Of a stretch of 64,000 bases of DNA, positions 7,531-15,436 are shown in pieces; position 1 is the first letter of the stretch; each line of letters opens with the position of its first letter. The DNA comes from Salegentibacter maritimus (GTDB taxonomy: Bacteria > Bacteroidota > Bacteroidia > Flavobacteriales > Flavobacteriaceae). Made by a program: the position numbers and the translations under genes. Location of the stretch: NCBI RefSeq assembly GCF_016236915.1, contig NZ_JAEHOK010000007.1, positions 62,001 to 126,000 on the forward strand, written 5' to 3'. The notes under the pieces are model-generated. The model saw only the letters and a program-made list of their open reading frames with translations. It had not been told where the DNA came from and made no database searches.

Positions 7531-8538
7531 TTAATTGTTTGTTTTCTCTATAAAGTCGGTAACAAAATATGATAGGGCTTTTCCTACTTGTGCCGGATTA
7601 TGGGATCCAGGAGCAGCTTCACAAATGTGTAAATACTTGCAATTTTTTTCTTCAGAACTAAGTTGAAGAAAACTTCTAAGCGTATTTAGATCGAAGCCTG
7701 AAGGCGATTGCGCACTGCTTGGGAAGTTTATAATTGCATCACAATCTACTTCTATACCAAAGTCTTCTTTACTTATAAACTCCAGCTGAGAACTAAAGGC
7801 TCTTAATTTTTCCTGGTGGGATTGCGAAATAAGATCGTCAAAAAGGCAAAATTTAATATGGGAGCTTGCTTTTAACTCGTCAAAAATATATTGAGGTGTA
7901 TAGTTTTTATGTAAACCAAAAATTGCATATTTCTGCAGGAATCCATCGTGTTTGGCAAAGCTAAAACCGTTGCCACTATGCCTATGCTCTAATTTTCTAA
8001 GATCAGTATGGGCGTCTATGTTTAAAACATTAATCGGGTTTTTTAGGGCCCTGGAAGTACCTTTTATATTTCCAAAAGCGTTGTTGTGGCCACCCCCTAT
8101 AATTATGGGAGTTTTACCTGCAGCAACTATTTTTTCTACAAGCAAGCTTACTTTTTCATCTATTTCTGCTACCAGGTCACCAAGTTTCACAAAATAATTA
8201 GGATCACTAGCATCTATATTGGCTGCTTTTTGCATTTCGGGTTTACACTCAATTTCACCAAGGAGTAAAATATTCTTAGCATTGGTGAAAACATTCTCCT
8301 GTATATTCAAAAAAGAACTTAAAAAAACTTCCCAGGCTTTGGAAGCACCGGGTTTTCCGTAATTAGCCCTAATTCCAATATCTTCCGGAATCCCAACAAG
8401 CACAAACTTAGCCTTGCTGTTTGTAATTTCTTCCAGGTTTTCAATAAAAGCGATTTTTTCACCTAAGCGCGTTTCGCCTTCTCTTCTGGAAATTAACTTT
8501 TCTATGGTTTTGTAAGCGTATAATTTTAAAACTTCCAT
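7531..8538 (-). CDS. hutG: Formimidoylglutamase, arginase superfamily
   Basis: Predicted to hydrolyse N-formimidoyl-L-glutamate to glutamate and formamide, the last step of histidine breakdown. The 335-residue protein has the arginase-fold dimanganese ligands in order: GGGHN (His151), NIDAHTD (Asp175, His177, Asp179) and VDCDA (Asp265, Asp267). The GGGH motif is followed by Asn, where arginases have Asp; this is typical of the hut-linked branch as far as I know. Its ATG overlaps the hutI stop in TAATG, indicating translational coupling, and that context supports hutG over arginase or agmatinase. The hutH and hutU genes are not in this window. Confidence 0.9.
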   Translation of the reverse strand: MEVLKLYAYKTIEKLISRREGETRLGEKIAFIENLEEITNSKAKFVLVGIPEDIGIRANYGKPGASKAWEVFLSSFLNIQENVFTNAKNILLLGEIECKPEMQKAANIDASDPNYFVKLGDLVAEIDEKVSLLVEKIVAAGKTPIIIGGGHNNAFGNIKGTSRALKNPINVLNIDAHTDLRKLEHRHSGNGFSFAKHDGFLQKYAIFGLHKNYTPQYIFDELKASSHIKFCLFDDLISQSHQEKLRAFSSQLEFISKEDFGIEVDCDAIINFPSSAQSPSGFDLNTLRSFLQLSSEEKNCKYLHICEAAPGSHNPAQVGKALSYFVTDFIEKTNN

Positions 8539-9776
8539 TAGCCTACAATTTTCCCGTTAATAAAAACCGATTCTATAGCATTGGTGCCGAAGGCATAGGG
8601 TAAAAAGGTATAAGACGGAATTTCTTTAGTAAGTATAAAATTGGCTTTTTTGCCCCTGGTGATGCTTCCGTGGGTTTTGCTGAGGTCCATTGCGTAAGCC
8701 CCGTTTATAGTAGCTGCATTTATGGCCTCTTCGGGGGTCATTTTCATTTTTATGCAGGCCAGGGAAACTACCAGGTTCATATTTCCGCTGGGGGTGCTTC
8801 CCGGATTAAAATCGCTTGCAAGTGCTAATGGCAATCCTGCATCCAGCATTTTACGTGCCGGGGTGTAGGGAATACTAAGAAATAATGAGCAGGAGGGAAG
8901 CGCAACCGGCATAGTATCAGTTCCTTTTAAACTTTCAATATCTTCTGGTCGCATTACCTCTAAATGGTCTACACTTAAAGCTTCATGCTCAATACCTGCC
9001 TGAATACCGCCAATAGCATGAAATTGATTGACATGTATTTTGGGTTTTAAGCTAAATTTTTTCGCTGCTGAAAGTAGTTTATGTGTATCATCAACGCTGA
9101 AATATCCTTTTTCACAAAAAATATCTATGTATTCTGCCAGGTTTTCTTTGGCAACTTTTGGTAAGATTTTTTCAATTACCAGGTCCATATAAGCATCTGG
9201 GCTTTCTTTGTATTCCCTTGGGATAGCGTGTGCACCCAAAAAAGTTGCTTTAATTGGAAGGTCGTAATTTTCCTGAAGCTTTTTTATTACCCGAAGCATT
9301 TTTAGTTCACCTTCTTCGGTCAATCCGTAACCCGATTTAATTTCAACCGCAGCGGTACCCAGTTTTATTACTTCTTCCAGCCTTTTAGCAGATTGCCGGT
9401 AGACTTCTTCTTCTGAAGTTTCCTGTAAGGTTTTGGCAGAGTTTAAAATTCCGCCACCGCGATTAGCTATTTCTTCGTATGAAAGTCCGTTAATACGGTC
9501 TGCGAATTCCTGCTCCCTGTTGCCGGCATACACGATATGCGTGTGGGAATCGCACCATCCGGGCAGGATTATCTTTCCTTTGGCATCAATAGTTGTATCT
9601 ACTTCAAGTTTAGGTAGTGAAGACATTTCACCATAATTGGCAATCGTATCATTTTCAATAAGCAACCAGGCATTTTTAATAGTTGGCAACTCTTTCATTT
9701 CGGCACCAGATAATTTGGTAATGTTGTTTTCCCTTATTTGAAGAAGTTCTTTAATATTGATAAATAATTGTTTCAT
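8538..9776 (-). CDS. hutI: Imidazolonepropionase
   Basis: Opens the imidazolone ring of 4-imidazolone-5-propionate to give N-formimidoyl-glutamate, the substrate of the next gene hutG. The 412-residue amidohydrolase has the metal-binding PGWCDSHTH (His78, His80), then EIKSGYGL, HVNQFHAIGG and ASDFNPGS with the catalytic Asp. I start it at ATG 9776 (MKQLFINIKEL); a longer in-frame reading to 9869 adds 31 residues with no family resemblance and would include the promoter box. It ends in TAATG with hutG. Head of the minus-strand run hutI-hutG-GNAT-MBL lipoprotein. Confidence 0.95.
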   Translation of the reverse strand: MKQLFINIKELLQIRENNITKLSGAEMKELPTIKNAWLLIENDTIANYGEMSSLPKLEVDTTIDAKGKIILPGWCDSHTHIVYAGNREQEFADRINGLSYEEIANRGGGILNSAKTLQETSEEEVYRQSAKRLEEVIKLGTAAVEIKSGYGLTEEGELKMLRVIKKLQENYDLPIKATFLGAHAIPREYKESPDAYMDLVIEKILPKVAKENLAEYIDIFCEKGYFSVDDTHKLLSAAKKFSLKPKIHVNQFHAIGGIQAGIEHEALSVDHLEVMRPEDIESLKGTDTMPVALPSCSLFLSIPYTPARKMLDAGLPLALASDFNPGSTPSGNMNLVVSLACIKMKMTPEEAINAATINGAYAMDLSKTHGSITRGKKANFILTKEIPSYTFLPYAFGTNAIESVFINGKIVG

Positions 9777-9822
9777 TGTGGTTTGTTTTTGTGTAGGTTT
9801 TCTGCTGATTTTCGGCCTTGAA

Positions 9823-9830
9823 CAAATATA
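9823..9830 (-). promoter_or_regulatory. Candidate -7 box for hutI
   Basis: The minus strand reads TATATTTG, matching TAnnTTTG, 46 bases before the hutI ATG. No clear -33 element is seen at the proper distance. Its position supports starting hutI at 9776 rather than 9869. Confidence 0.45.
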
Positions 9831-9947
9831 AAAACTAAGCCGGGAAAACCGACTTTTAACTACAAACAAAAAAGCTTACAGAAAAGTCTTTTCTAATTAT
9901 AAAAGCGTTTTTAATTTCTTAGTTAACACAAGTAGAAATATTTGTCG

Positions 9948-9986
9948 AAAAAAAATCGTCACCTTCAATTAATTTCAGGGTGACGA
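9948..9986 (-). terminator. Intrinsic terminator built from a family A half-unit
   Basis: On the minus strand TCGTCACC, a 15-base loop and GGTGACGA form a perfect 8-bp stem followed by eight T residues (9948-9955). It would end transcripts coming from the alcohol dehydrogenase gene, about 260 bases after its stop. The stem begins CGTCACCCTGAA, close to the family A core CGTCATCCTGAA, so a repeat unit may have been taken over as a terminator. Confidence 0.65.
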
Positions 9987-10000
9987 ATTATAAAAGTATA

Positions 10001-10093
10001 CTAACTCGGGTTAAGCCCAAGAGGCATTGCTTGGAAACAAATTTTAATTTCGAGCTAAACCTCTGGGTATTATACCCTTTGGCGGTGCCAATA
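10001..10093 (-). repeat. Family B repeat, minus orientation
   Basis: Read on the minus strand this begins TTGGCACCGCCAAAGGGTAT and continues through TTTCCAAGCAATGCCTCTTGG to CCCGAGTTAG. It aligns along its length with the copy at 37751-37854. It lies in the 469-base gap between hutI and the alcohol dehydrogenase gene, together with two family A half-units. No ORF is present in it. Confidence 0.7.
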
Positions 10094-10170
10094 AAGTGAT
10101 TTTTTAATTCACATCTAATATAGAATTTGTTTTATAGCTTGCCCCGATTTCTATAAGAGATCTAAATATC

Positions 10171-10226
10171 ATATTAGAAGTAGAAACCTGCCGTAGGTTT
10201 AGCCGGGCAGGTTTCAGCTTGATGCT
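10171..10226 (-). repeat. Family A half-unit with 10-bp hairpin
   Basis: GAAACCTGCC (10183-10192) and GGCAGGTTTC (10206-10215) form a perfect 10-bp stem. The flanks read TTAGAAG before and AGCTTGATG after, the same flanks as the right-hand units of the long family A copies. It lies just downstream of the alcohol dehydrogenase stop and may protect or shape the 3' end of that transcript. Confidence 0.6.
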
Positions 10227-10245
10227 ACTAAACCTTTTAGGAATT

Positions 10246-11301
10246 CTAATTTTTTAGGGATTTCATATCTATTACGAAGCGATATTTAACATCAGATTTT
10301 ACAACCCTGTTAAAAGCTTCATTTATATTTTGCATATCAATCATTTCAATATCTGAAACAATATTATGTTTCCCACAAAAATCCAGCATTTCCTGTGTTT
10401 CTTTAATTCCGCCAATTACCGAACCGGCAATACGTTTTCGCCCGGTAATTAATCCGCCTCCATGCACCGGGTCTAGCGGTTCAATGGCTCCTACCAGTAC
10501 CATGGTGGCATCTCGTTTTAACAAAGCTACATAAGGATTCATATCATGACCAACCGGAACGGTATTCAACAGAAAATCGAAAGTACCGGCCTGTTTTTTC
10601 ATGTCTTCTTCGTTTTTAGAGATCAGTACTTCGTCGGCACCCAATTTTTTGGCGTCTTCAGATTTTGAAGGAGAAGTAGTAATCATAACTACGTGTGCTC
10701 CCATGGCATGGGCAAATTTTACTCCCATATGCCCAAGTCCGCCTAATCCTATTACACCAACTTTATCTCCTTTTTTTACATTCCAATGCCGTAATGGAGA
10801 ATAAGTAGTAATACCTGCACAAAGTAATGGGGCAGCAGCTTTAGCGTCTATATTTTCCGGTACTTTAAGTACAAATTCTTTATCCACTACAATTTGTTCG
10901 GCGTAACCTCCAAAGGTATGTCCTCCCAAATGTTTGTCTTTGCTATTGTAAGTTAAAGTAGCCCCGTTTTCACAAAATTGCTCCAGGTCTTCCTTACAGG
11001 AATCGCATTCCTGGCAGGAATCTACCATACAACCAACCCCTACAAGGTCTCCCTCTTTAAAGTTGTTTACGTTTTCTCCAACCTGGGTAACACGGCCTAT
11101 AATTTCGTGCCCGGGTACTACCGGGTATACAGAATTTTTCCAGTCGTTTCTAACCTGGTGTATATCACTATGGCAAACTCCACAGTAGTCTATTTCAATC
11201 TTTACATCGTTGGGGGTTATTTCTCTGCGTTCAATATCTAAGGCTTCTAAATTGGCATCGCTGGCTTGCGCACCAAATGCTTTTACTTTACTCATAATCA
11301 T
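10246..11301 (-). CDS. Zinc-dependent NAD(P)-linked alcohol dehydrogenase (CAD/YahK type)
   Basis: A 351-residue medium-chain dehydrogenase that reversibly oxidises alcohols or reduces aldehydes. The catalytic zinc site is CGVCHSD (Cys43) and PGHE (His65), with a third Cys near 167 (LLCAG). The structural zinc site is the four-Cys lobe at 96-110 (CQECDSC...C). The cofactor-binding GLGGLGHMGVKFAHAMG lies mid-protein. The overall pattern fits the cinnamyl-alcohol dehydrogenase/YahK/AdhA group, which often prefers NADPH and broad aldehydes. Two start codons lie close together (11301 and 11295, MIMSKV); the choice is uncertain. It is divergent from the PLP lyase gene, with a 175-base gap. Confidence 0.92.
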   Translation of the reverse strand: MIMSKVKAFGAQASDANLEALDIERREITPNDVKIEIDYCGVCHSDIHQVRNDWKNSVYPVVPGHEIIGRVTQVGENVNNFKEGDLVGVGCMVDSCQECDSCKEDLEQFCENGATLTYNSKDKHLGGHTFGGYAEQIVVDKEFVLKVPENIDAKAAAPLLCAGITTYSPLRHWNVKKGDKVGVIGLGGLGHMGVKFAHAMGAHVVMITTSPSKSEDAKKLGADEVLISKNEEDMKKQAGTFDFLLNTVPVGHDMNPYVALLKRDATMVLVGAIEPLDPVHGGGLITGRKRIAGSVIGGIKETQEMLDFCGKHNIVSDIEMIDMQNINEAFNRVVKSDVKYRFVIDMKSLKN

Positions 11302-11476
11302 TCAATTTTTCTTAAAGATAAAGAATTGATGGCGCAATTATTAATAGGATAATTGCTTTAACTTTATTTAACTTTTGTTTTAAAAAATAATTCTTTCAAT
11401 ACAGGAAACAGCTTTAAAACCCGAAGTATTTAGATTATTTATTTTTACATTAGGGCGAATTTTGAATGTATTATAA

Positions 11477-12631
11477 ATGACAAAGAAAAATCCGGGATTA
11501 AATACCATTTGTACCCATATTGGAGAATTGGAAGACAAGCAGTTTAAGGGTGCAGTTTCGCCCTTATATATGGCTACTTCTTATGCTTTTGAAGATGTAG
11601 AGGTAAAACGTTACCCGCGTTATTTTAACACGCCAAATCAGGTAGCTTTAGCTCAAAAAATGGCAGCTTTAGAGCACGCTGAAGCCGCTTTGATCTTTGG
11701 TAGCGGTATGGCTGCAGTAAGTACCGCTCTTTTGGCTTTTGCACAAAAGGGAGACCACGTGGTGTTTCAAAATACGCTTTACGGGGGAACCAGTAATTTA
11801 GTGACAGAAGAGTTTGAGAAATTCGGGATGGAATATTCTTTTACAAAAGACGCTACACCTGAATCTTTTGAAGCTGAAATAAAAGAGAATACCAGGGTGA
11901 TTTATATTGAGACACCTTCAAATCCCTTACTTACCGTAACCGATATAAAAGCAATTGCCGAAATTGCTAAAAAACATAATCTGGTAAGTATGATAGATAA
12001 TACTTTTGCTTCGCCGGTAAACCAGAACCCTATAGATTTTGGGATAGATATTGTTTTGCATTCGGCTACAAAATATATGGGTGGCCATAGCGATATTCTT
12101 GCGGGAACTGCCATAGGTTCAGAAAAGCATATAGACAGGGTTTTTCAATTAGCTAAGAATTTTGGCGGAAGTTTAAGTGATTTTACGGTTTGGATGTTAG
12201 AAAGAAGCTTAAAAACCATGGGCTTGCGCGTGCGTGCGCAAAATGAAAATGCGCTTGAATTAGCTAAGTTTCTTGAAGAGCATAAGGATATTTCCAGGGT
12301 TTATTATCCGGGATTAGCATCGCATCCAGATCATAACCTTGCTAAAGCCCAAATGAAAGGTTTTGGAGGGATGATGTCTTTTGAATTACGCGAAGGTTTG
12401 GATTATGATCTTTTTCAGAAAAAATTAAAACTTATAAAATCTTCTATGAGCCTTGCGGGTGTAGAATCAACTATACTTTTACCAGCAAAAACATCACACG
12501 GGTTGCTTTCTCCTGAAGAACGGGAAGCCCAGGGAATCAAAGACGGCTTAATGCGATTTTCTGTGGGAATAGAGGAGAAGGAAGATTTAATAGAAGACCT
12601 GGAACAGGCTTTAAAGGAAATACAAGCTTAG
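11477..12631 (+). CDS. Trans-sulfuration PLP enzyme (cystathionine gamma-synthase / methionine gamma-lyase type)
   Basis: A 384-residue member of the Cys/Met-metabolism PLP family acting on sulfur amino acids in the cytosol. The PLP lysine is Lys199 in HSATKYMGGHSD. Upstream are FGSGMAAVSTAL for PLP phosphate binding, the active-site tyrosine in NTLYGGT, and MIDNTF. The C-terminal part has SLAGVESTILLPA and HGLL. The family includes cystathionine gamma-synthase, beta-lyase and methionine gamma-lyase, which cannot be separated safely by reading. It is followed after 76 bases by bshB1, on the same strand. Bacillithiol is made with cysteine, so a functional link is possible. Confidence 0.85.
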   Translation: MTKKNPGLNTICTHIGELEDKQFKGAVSPLYMATSYAFEDVEVKRYPRYFNTPNQVALAQKMAALEHAEAALIFGSGMAAVSTALLAFAQKGDHVVFQNTLYGGTSNLVTEEFEKFGMEYSFTKDATPESFEAEIKENTRVIYIETPSNPLLTVTDIKAIAEIAKKHNLVSMIDNTFASPVNQNPIDFGIDIVLHSATKYMGGHSDILAGTAIGSEKHIDRVFQLAKNFGGSLSDFTVWMLERSLKTMGLRVRAQNENALELAKFLEEHKDISRVYYPGLASHPDHNLAKAQMKGFGGMMSFELREGLDYDLFQKKLKLIKSSMSLAGVESTILLPAKTSHGLLSPEEREAQGIKDGLMRFSVGIEEKEDLIEDLEQALKEIQA

Positions 12632-12668
12632 AAATACTAGATGTGAAGTTTGAAAGATTAACTTAAAA

Positions 12669-12695
12669 TTAGATTTCCGCGGCAGCGGAAATGAC
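12669..12695 (-). repeat. Family A-like half-unit hairpin
   Basis: TTTCCGC (12674-12680), loop GGCA and GCGGAAA (12685-12691) make a perfect 7-bp stem. On the minus strand it is flanked by GTCAT and ATCTAA, the same flanks as family A left units. It sits 12 bases upstream of the bshB1 ATG and could lower or tune read-through from the upstream gene. Confidence 0.5.
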
Positions 12696-12707
12696 AAAGT
12701 AAATATT

Positions 12708-13424
12708 ATGAAATTAGATATATTGGCTATAGGTGCGCATCCAGATGATGTAGAGCTAAGTTGCGCCGGTACTATAGCAAAAGAAGTAGATAGAGGAAAG
12801 AAAGTAGGAATTTTAGATCTTACCCGTGGCGAGTTGGGCACCCGTGGCACAGCTGAGACCAGAGACCAGGAAGCTAAAAATGCGGCTAAAATTTTAGGCG
12901 TTTCTGTTCGGGAAAACCTTGAATTTAGTGATGCTTTTTTTATGAATAACGCTGCGCATCAGCTGGAAATAATAAAAATATTAAGAAAATATCGTCCGGA
13001 AATTGTGTTGTGTAATGCGATAGATGATAGGCATATAGATCATGGAAAAGGAGCAAAACTAACCAGTGATGCGTGTTTTTTAAGCGGACTTCGTAAAATT
13101 GAAACCATATATGAGGGAGAAAGCCAGCAAGAATGGCGGCCAAAGCATGTATATCATTATATTCAATGGAAAAATCTAAAGCCCGATGTAGTAGTTGATA
13201 TTTCGGGATATATCGATAAAAAGATGGCGTCGGTAAAAGCCTACAGAACCCAGTTTTACGATGAGGATTCCAAGGAGCCGGAAACGCCAATTTCCAGTAG
13301 TAACTTTTTAGAAAGTATTACTTACAGGGCAAGAGACCTGGGAAGGCTTATTAATACCGAACACGCCGAAGGCTATACGGTAGAACGCTACCCTGCTGTA
13401 GATTCTATTTTCGATTTAATTTAA
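12708..13424 (+). CDS. bshB1: Bacillithiol biosynthesis deacetylase BshB1
   Basis: A LmbE-like zinc deacetylase predicted to remove the acetyl group from GlcNAc-malate, the second step of bacillithiol synthesis. The 238-residue protein starts MKLDILAIGAHPDDVEL with zinc ligands His11 and Asp14. DDRHIDH at about 106-112 provides the third ligand. LTRGELGTRG and the C-terminal YRTQF and RARDLGRLI segments fit BshB1 rather than the shorter BshB2. No bshA or bshC is nearby, so the pathway is dispersed. The preceding sulfur-amino-acid lyase gene may be co-transcribed. Confidence 0.92.
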   Translation: MKLDILAIGAHPDDVELSCAGTIAKEVDRGKKVGILDLTRGELGTRGTAETRDQEAKNAAKILGVSVRENLEFSDAFFMNNAAHQLEIIKILRKYRPEIVLCNAIDDRHIDHGKGAKLTSDACFLSGLRKIETIYEGESQQEWRPKHVYHYIQWKNLKPDVVVDISGYIDKKMASVKAYRTQFYDEDSKEPETPISSSNFLESITYRARDLGRLINTEHAEGYTVERYPAVDSIFDLI

Positions 13425-13517
13425 AAAATACTTTTTAGCTAAATTGTTCGTTTAAAGCTTTTTATAATTGTTGCTCAAAAATAAACTTGAATTTCAATTT
13501 AATATTGATTTTTTTTC

Positions 13518-13548
13518 TTTGGGAAATTGCTAAAATAGCTTACATTTG
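13518..13548 (+). promoter_or_regulatory. Consensus promoter of tRNA-His
   Basis: TTTG at 13518-13521 and TACATTTG at 13541-13548 are separated by 19 bases, a full match to the Bacteroidota promoter consensus. Transcription would begin about 10 bases before the mature tRNA 5' end. This is the best promoter in the window. Confidence 0.8.
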
Positions 13549-13564
13549 CAACCGCAATTAAAAT

Positions 13565-13640
13565 GGTGGTTGTAGCTCAGCTGGTTAGAGCGCCGGATTG
13601 TGGTTCCGGAGGTCGCCGGTTCGAAACCGGTCTTCCACCC
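13565..13640 (+). tRNA. tRNA-His (anticodon GTG)
   Basis: A complete cloverleaf. The D arm is GCTCAGCTGGTTAGAGC. The anticodon arm is CCGGA-TTGTGGT-TCCGG with anticodon GTG. The T arm is GCCGG-TTCGAAA-CCGGT. The extra 5' G (position -1, base 13565) faces C73, as tRNA-His requires. The acceptor stem shows two adjacent U-U oppositions (5-68 and 6-67). CCA is not encoded in the gene. A consensus promoter and an intrinsic terminator flank it, so it is a single-gene unit. Confidence 0.95.
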
Positions 13641-13648
13641 TTTATTCA

Positions 13649-13674
13649 GCCCTTCGGAAACGAAGGGCTTTTTT
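13649..13674 (+). terminator. Intrinsic terminator of tRNA-His
   Basis: GCCCTTCG (13649-13656), loop GAAA and CGAAGGGC (13661-13668) form a perfect 8-bp stem with a GNRA-type tetraloop, followed by six T. It lies 9 bases after the tRNA. Confidence 0.92.
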
Positions 13675-13797
13675 ATTTTTTAGAGTTGAGGTTTTGAATA
13701 TTACGTTTGAGAAGCCTGTCCCGATTGGAGTTCCTGGAACGGAATATCGTGAAAACAGGTTTTCCTCCCTTTATTCAAGCTTTCAGGTTGCTGACCA

Positions 13798-13884
13798 GAA
13801 GCTTCGGGATTGTTTCAGCATCTTTTAAGCCTTGAATTCGATGAGCTTATATTCTGAAATTAATCCAGAATGCCAATTTCAAGT
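13798..13884. repeat. Degenerate family A fragment
   Basis: CTTCGGGATTGTTTCAGCATCT at about 13803-13824 matches part of the long family A copy near 5535-5556, and CTGAAATTAATCCAGAATGCC near 13855-13875 resembles the reverse complement of the core. No intact arms are seen. The 317-base gap between tRNA-His and mazG holds this fragment, the terminator and the mazG -7 box, and no gene. Confidence 0.4.
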
Positions 13885-13927
13885 ATTTATTTCCCGCCTA
13901 AGATTCTAAAATCCTATTAGCAATCCT

Positions 13928-13935
13928 TATTTTTG
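13928..13935 (+). promoter_or_regulatory. Candidate -7 box for mazG
   Basis: TATTTTTG matches TAnnTTTG and is followed by GCC, as in the boxes for ndk and phoD-like. It lies 22 bases before the mazG ATG. No good -33 element is visible. Confidence 0.5.
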
Positions 13936-13957
13936 CCAAAATCAAAATTCTTATTTC

Positions 13958-14731
13958 ATGAACTCCAGAGAAGCACAGCTAAAAGCATTTGATCGTTTAT
14001 TAACTATTATGGACGAGCTTAGGGAGCAATGCCCCTGGGACAGGAAGCAAACCATGGAGTCGCTAAGGCACCTTACTATTGAGGAGACTTACGAGCTTGG
14101 AGATGCGATTTTGGATAAAGATCTGGAAGAAGTTAGAAAAGAATTGGGCGACCTGTTGCTTCACCTGGTTTTTTATGCGAAAATAGGTAGCGAAAGCGAG
14201 GACTTTGATATTGCCGATGTAGCTAATGGTATTTGTGACAAACTAATAGACCGTCATCCGCATATTTATGGAGATGTTAAAGTAACCGATGAAGCCGAAG
14301 TTAAAAAGAACTGGGAAAACCTAAAGTTAAAGGAAGGTAAAAAAAGTGTATTGGAAGGCGTACCACGTTCCCTGCCGGCTGTAGTAAAAGCCAGTAGAAT
14401 TCAGGAGAAAGTTGCCGGGGTAGGATTTGATTGGGAAAAGCCCGAGCAGGTTTTTGAAAAACTTCAGGAAGAATTAGGGGAATTACAGCACGAGATAAAT
14501 ACAGCCAATAAGGATAAAATGGAAGCCGAATTTGGCGATGTGATGTTCTCTATGATAAATTATGCCAGGTTTCTTGGAATAAACCCTGAAAATGCCCTGG
14601 AACGAACCAATAAAAAGTTTATAAACCGATTTCAATATCTGGAAGAGAAAGCCAAAGAACAAAATAAAGCTTTAAAAGATATGAGCCTGGCTGAAATGGA
14701 TGTCTTTTGGAACGAGGCCAAGTTGAAGTAA
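13958..14731 (+). CDS. mazG: Nucleoside triphosphate pyrophosphohydrolase
   Basis: Hydrolyses NTPs and dNTPs to monophosphates and pyrophosphate, a house-cleaning enzyme that can also affect (p)ppGpp levels. At 257 residues it is the full two-domain form. The N-terminal MazG domain has LREQCPWDRKQT and the metal-binding EETYELGDAI...EELGDLLLH helices (about residues 46-75). The C-terminal copy repeats the pattern with EKLQEELGEL...EFGDVMFSMINYAR. ATG 13958 follows a TAnnTTTG box. It converges with the methyltransferase gene, with 67 bases between stops and no clear hairpin. Confidence 0.95.
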   Translation: MNSREAQLKAFDRLLTIMDELREQCPWDRKQTMESLRHLTIEETYELGDAILDKDLEEVRKELGDLLLHLVFYAKIGSESEDFDIADVANGICDKLIDRHPHIYGDVKVTDEAEVKKNWENLKLKEGKKSVLEGVPRSLPAVVKASRIQEKVAGVGFDWEKPEQVFEKLQEELGELQHEINTANKDKMEAEFGDVMFSMINYARFLGINPENALERTNKKFINRFQYLEEKAKEQNKALKDMSLAEMDVFWNEAKLK

Positions 14732-14798
14732 TTCTTCTTCAGTTTTATTCTTACTTTGCTCTAAATTTTGAGAAATAACTATCAAGGGCTTTCTTGGT

Positions 14799-15425
14799 TT
14801 ATTTACTAAAAACAATAGAATCAGCCCTAATTTCCAGGCCTGAAAAACCTAAATTCTCTTTTATCCACTTCAAACTTTTTTCAGTATAGAAAAAGACGTG
14901 CGTGGCGTCGTTTTTATAATACCAGTTATTAAAATCAATTTTATCTGAATAGAGAGCGGTTTTACAGTAGAGTTTTCCTCCCGGTTTTAAAAGAGATGCC
15001 AGTGTTTTAAATTCTCCTTTCGGTTTATAGAAATGCTCCATCACTTCACAGCATATTATAAAGTGATATTGTGACTTTAGAGCCTCTTTGTTGGGGTGAA
15101 AATACGGGTCGTATAAAGTAGTTTTATAGCCTGCTTTTTCTAATTGAATACTAATTACGGGGCCTGTTCCACAACCATAATCAAGGCCGTTATCCTCTGG
15201 AGAAAAATCCTGAAGAATACGGGAAGTTATAGGCTTAACAAAATCCTGGTAACCGGTGTTTTCTACATCATTGTTATGGGTAAGGTAGCGTGCCTCTTCT
15301 GCTTTTTTGGAAATATAATATTCAGGTAATAGTTGAATGCTCCCACAATGGGTGCATTCAACAAATTCCCTGTTTTTATCTGACCAAGATTTTTTAGTTG
15401 CTCCCTTACAAAGAAGGCAATTCAT
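14799..15425 (-). CDS. Class I SAM-dependent methyltransferase with N-terminal zinc motif
   Basis: A 208-residue protein with two parts. Residues 1-30 hold two CxxC pairs (CLLC and CTHC), probably a zinc ribbon. From about residue 70 there is a Rossmann methyltransferase: GLDYGCGTGPVI is the SAM-binding motif I, followed by an acidic end of strand 2 (TLYDPYF), CCEVMEHFYKP, and LKPGGKLYC. This is the layout of small methyltransferases related to the UbiE/TylF-like and 3-demethylubiquinone groups; the substrate is unknown. It starts 11 bases after the DUF349 gene stop, so the two are very likely translated from one mRNA. Confidence 0.85.
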   Translation of the reverse strand: MNCLLCKGATKKSWSDKNREFVECTHCGSIQLLPEYYISKKAEEARYLTHNNDVENTGYQDFVKPITSRILQDFSPEDNGLDYGCGTGPVISIQLEKAGYKTTLYDPYFHPNKEALKSQYHFIICCEVMEHFYKPKGEFKTLASLLKPGGKLYCKTALYSDKIDFNNWYYKNDATHVFFYTEKSLKWIKENLGFSGLEIRADSIVFSK

Positions 15426-15436
15426 AGCTGCCGTGC

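Noticed and set aside
13598-13828. Open frame running out of the tRNA-His gene
   Set aside because: It starts inside the tRNA and crosses its terminator; the sequence is tRNA plus degenerate repeat.
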